Source: Desulfocapsa sp.
GTDB lineage: Bacteria; Desulfobacterota; Desulfobulbia; Desulfobulbales; Desulfocapsaceae
NCBI GenBank assembly: GCA_022712975.1
Contig: JAFLJO010000034.1
Span: 1 to 48,202, forward strand
Direction: 5' to 3'
DNA length: 48,202 nt
Shown: positions 45,363 to 48,202 of the stretch, one piece after another
Layout: each line of letters begins with the position of its first letter
Numbering within the stretch: position 1 is the stretch's first letter
Notes under the pieces: generated by a model
The model's database searches: none
Told to the model about the DNA's origin: nothing
What the model saw: the letters and a program-made list of their open reading frames with translations, nothing else
Translations under genes and position numbers: made by a program

Positions 45363-45378
45363 TGCAAAAAACAGTCCA
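45363..45378 (-). promoter_or_regulatory. Candidate sigma-54 promoter for the TPR-flgB operon
   Basis: On the minus strand TGGACTGTTTTTTGCA: TGG and TTGCA are in the exact sigma-54 register (GG and GC 10 nt apart; consensus TGGCAC-N5-TTGCA). The three bases after TGG differ. It lies 37 nt upstream of the TPR gene, a sensible leader. Early flagellar operons of related bacteria are often sigma-54 dependent. Confidence 0.38.
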
Positions 45379-45409
45379 TAAGTGAACTTGTTGCTATTAA
45401 AATTATTTT

Positions 45410-45437
45410 TAAAAGTTATTTGATTTTTATCCGAAAA
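45410..45437 (+). promoter_or_regulatory. Candidate sigma-28 promoter of the cheY-cheX operon
   Basis: TAAAAGTT, 12 nt, TCCGAAAA on the plus strand (6 of 8 at both halves); read one base later it is AAAAGTTA-N11-TCCGAAAA, the E. coli spacing. A sigma-70-like alternative (TTGATT, 18 nt, TATTAT) overlaps it. Both face the receiver gene at 45548, leaving a leader of about 100 nt. Confidence 0.48.
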
Positions 45438-45547
45438 AACTGATATTATTTATTCTAGTTAAGGAAAAAAATCGAGTGGCAATCTTGACCGTTCAAGATA
45501 CGTATCCATCGAATAAGTTCATAATTTTACATTACAGGAGGTAAGGA

Positions 45548-45919
45548 ATGGGTAAGAATGTACTGTTGGTTGATGATTCCAGCACCATGAGAAAAATCAT
45601 AGGAAGATCTTTACGCCAGGCAGGAATAGATTTTGATAATATTTACGAAGCAGCAGATGGACTTGAAGCACTTGAAGTGTTGGAGAATGAGAGCGTCGAT
45701 ATAGTGCTTAGTGATATCAATATGCCAAATATGGATGGCATTAGCTTCCTCCGCGAAAAAGCTTCCAGAGATGCTATAAAAGATATCCCGGTATTGATGA
45801 TATCAACCGAGACTGGTGATGATATAATAGGTGAAGCGAAAGCACTTGGAGCTATTGGGGCAATAAAAAAACCTTTTACTCCTGATAAGGTCAATGAGGT
45901 TCTCGGACCACTTTTGTAA
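45548..45919 (+). CDS. cheY: CheY-type single-domain response regulator
   Basis: A 123-residue receiver domain without output domain. The acidic pair is D9-D10, the phosphoacceptor is D56 (VLSDINMPNMDG), S86 is the switch Thr/Ser and K108 precedes P109. A perfect AGGAGG is 5 nt upstream of the ATG. It is probably the motor-directed CheY that binds FliM, because it stands between the flagellar run and CheX-type phosphatases. CheA, CheW and receptors are not in the window, so the cognate kinase is unknown. Confidence 0.93.
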   Translation: MGKNVLLVDDSSTMRKIIGRSLRQAGIDFDNIYEAADGLEALEVLENESVDIVLSDINMPNMDGISFLREKASRDAIKDIPVLMISTETGDDIIGEAKALGAIGAIKKPFTPDKVNEVLGPLL

Positions 45920-45943
45920 TCAATTCGGAAATAGGAGAGTGGC

Positions 45944-46396
45944 GTGGAGATTCAGGATAAATTGATTGAAGCGACCAGGGAGATTTTTTCCTCCATGGTC
46001 ATGATGGAAATAACTGTTAAAGAAATAATGACAGATCATGGACAGTTGCATGATTCAATCACCGGGATGATTGGTCTTGCCGGAACGCACAAAGGGGTTC
46101 TCGCTGTCCATCTTCCTTATGCTGTTGCCATGGCAATTACCTCAAGTTTTCTAATGATGGATGTTGAAGAAATTAATGAAGATGTTCACGATGCTGTTGG
46201 TGAAATAGCAAACATGCTTGGAGGGAATGTGAAAGCCATTCTTTCTGAGAAAGGTCGTGATATTGACCTTTCTCTTCCTTCTACAATAGCAGGTTCCCAA
46301 TACAGTTTTCAATCCGACAAACAAATTGAAAAAATGATCATACAATTTGATACAGGAACCGGTACCTTTATGGTTGAAATGGATTTGGAGAAATAA
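45944..46396 (+). CDS. cheX: CheX-like chemotaxis phosphatase 1
   Basis: A 150-residue CheC/CheX/FliY-superfamily protein. It starts with GTG at 45944 with AGGAGA 6 nt upstream. The catalytic E-x-x-N element is E87-I-A-N90 (AVGEIANMLGGN). In this family the glutamate and asparagine position water for dephosphorylating CheY-P, and CheX acts as a dimer. It starts 24 nt after cheY, so the receiver is its likely substrate. Paralogue of the next gene. Confidence 0.9.
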   Translation: MEIQDKLIEATREIFSSMVMMEITVKEIMTDHGQLHDSITGMIGLAGTHKGVLAVHLPYAVAMAITSSFLMMDVEEINEDVHDAVGEIANMLGGNVKAILSEKGRDIDLSLPSTIAGSQYSFQSDKQIEKMIIQFDTGTGTFMVEMDLEK

Positions 46397-46506
46397 CAGT
46401 CCGTGAATGGTTCCTTTTTACGGCTTTAAACAATAAAATTAAAAAAAGGATACGTGACAGTTTGTATTTTTTTAATCAGGTTTTTCGTAAATAGGTAAAC
46501 CAATTC

Positions 46507-46974
46507 ATGAATGTAGGTCAAGCCATAATTGATGCAACAACAGAGGTTTTTTCAACCATGCTCATGGTTGACCTGGAAGTTGGAAAGACGATCGAAGGAA
46601 GAGGTGGAGATATTCCTGCCAACATCACGAGCATGATAGGTCTTGGTAAAGATATTCGCGGGATGCTGGCTGTTCACTGTCCCGCTTCAGTTGCAAAAGA
46701 TATAACCGGGTCTTTTTTAGGAATGGAAGTTACTGAACTTGATGAAGACGTTAAGGATGCCATTGGTGAAATCGCCAATATGGTTGCCGGAAATATGAAA
46801 ATTTCATTTGCTGAGGATGGAAAAGCTATAGAAATTGCCATTCCCACCACCATCATTGGTGACTCGTTTCGTACCAGTGGAATGTTTGGTGCCCATAGAG
46901 TGGTGGTTCCTTTTACCATGAATGGTGAAGTTTTTATGATAGAATTGAAATATATCTGTTCAAATGGTGACTAG
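46507..46974 (+). CDS. cheX: CheX-like chemotaxis phosphatase 2
   Basis: A 155-residue paralogue of the preceding gene with the E88-I-A-N91 element (AIGEIANMVAGN). Both begin with a helix containing ATxEVFSTM/ATREIFSSM and share a GMIGL/SMIGL strand and an AVHxPxAVAK/AxAI helix. It is 110 nt downstream; the gap holds an A/T-rich stretch and AGGTAA at the correct distance before the ATG, but no clear terminator. Two such genes beside one receiver suggest divided roles, or a second receiver elsewhere. Confidence 0.9.
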   Translation: MNVGQAIIDATTEVFSTMLMVDLEVGKTIEGRGGDIPANITSMIGLGKDIRGMLAVHCPASVAKDITGSFLGMEVTELDEDVKDAIGEIANMVAGNMKISFAEDGKAIEIAIPTTIIGDSFRTSGMFGAHRVVVPFTMNGEVFMIELKYICSNGD

Positions 46975-47260
46975 TACCTTGCAGAATGGTTTTATGTTTT
47001 TCGAAAGAACTGTTCTCTGAGCGGGTACTTCCAACCCCTCTCTCCCTCCCCCTCCAGAGGCTACTGAAAAGAGTGCTGGCTTAGTTACTGTTCACCATTA
47101 CTATATTTTCATCAGTAAAAACATACTGTGAGTAGCTGCTGTTTTTCCTTTTAAATTATTAAAGTTGGGTTAAGAAATAATTGTCATCAGTCGATACTTT
47201 ATTATAGGTAAGAATCTTCAACTAATGATCTTCAAATTATTTCTTTAAACATTCTAAAAT
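46975..47260. other. 286-nt gap between cheX2 and the cheC-like gene
   Basis: No coding frame found. A pyrimidine-rich tract (47033-47056) is followed by a 21-nt sequence (47077-47097) almost identical to one at 31833-31853. A weak sigma-28-type match lies at 47171-47197. Confidence 0.7.
47171..47197 (+). promoter_or_regulatory. Weak candidate sigma-28 promoter of the cheC-like gene
   Basis: TAAGAAAT, 11 nt, GTCGATAC: the -10 half matches at 6 of 8, the -35 half at 4 of 8. It lies 63 nt before the ATG at 47261. Confidence 0.3.

Positions 47261-48202
<942 letters not shown>

Noticed and set aside
46400..46425. Small CCGT/ACGG hairpin after cheX1 as a terminator
   Set aside because: The arms are only four bases and the loop is long; chance is sufficient explanation.

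Overview
The window (about 42-43% GC by eye) looks like a chromosomal segment of a motile anaerobic Desulfobacterota (delta-proteobacterial) bacterium, perhaps Desulfobulbales. This rests on an oxygen-independent (cbi-type) cobalamin gene set beside one very large flagellar cluster of the FlhF/FlhG/FliA plus FliW/CsrA type, with CheX/CheC phosphatases. The taxonomic call is inference from gene content. No rRNA, tRNA, CRISPR array or transposase was seen.

Layout. (1) 1-7649, + strand: the end of cobU, then cobT, cobS, a cobD-cobQ fusion, cbiB, cbiA and cbiC. These genes handle late corrin steps: ring methyl migration (cbiC), a,c-amidation (cbiA), peripheral amidation and aminopropanol supply (cobD-cobQ), side-chain attachment (cbiB), and lower-ligand activation and joining (cobU, cobT, cobS). 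(2) 7650-7842: a convergent gap with a terminator. (3) 7843-45326, - strand: about 37 kb of almost uninterrupted flagellar genes. In transcription order (right to left) these are: a TPR exoprotein; flgB, flgC, fliE, fliF, fliG, fliH, fliI, fliJ, a motE-like gene, fliK, flgD and flgE (rod, MS-ring, switch, export ATPase, hook); motA, motB, fliL, fliM, fliN, fliO, fliP, fliQ, fliR, flhB, flhA, flhF, flhG, fliA and a DUF2802-like gene (stator, switch, export gate, placement and sigma-28); flgF, flgG, flgA, flgH, flgI and flgJ (distal rod, P and L rings); then late genes: an unknown gene, flgM, flgN, flgK, flgL, csrA, fliW and fliC. (4) 45548-47704, + strand: a CheY-type receiver, two CheX-like proteins and a CheC-like protein. 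(5) About 47690-48202: sequence of a different character, with a truncated DUF6122-type gene and a CDGSH iron-sulfur protein. It looks Flavobacteriia-like and is joined to the interrupted cheC-like gene.

Regulation visible in the sequence: FliA (sigma-28) and its anti-sigma FlgM are both encoded. Candidate sigma-28 promoters precede the unknown gene-flgM-flgN-flgK-flgL group, fliC and the cheY operon, and a weaker one precedes the cheC-like gene. CsrA and FliW are translationally coupled and lie directly upstream of flagellin, whose leader has GGA motifs, one on the ribosome binding site.

The main points for a second look are the probable chimeric junction near 47.7 kb, an 88-nt hairpin between fliK and flgD, two related heptanucleotide repeat arrays between flagellar genes, the cobD-cobQ fusion, and the unrecognised gene that heads a sigma-28 operon. 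I found no clear wholly new system; most of the window is a well-preserved but instructively arranged flagellar regulon.
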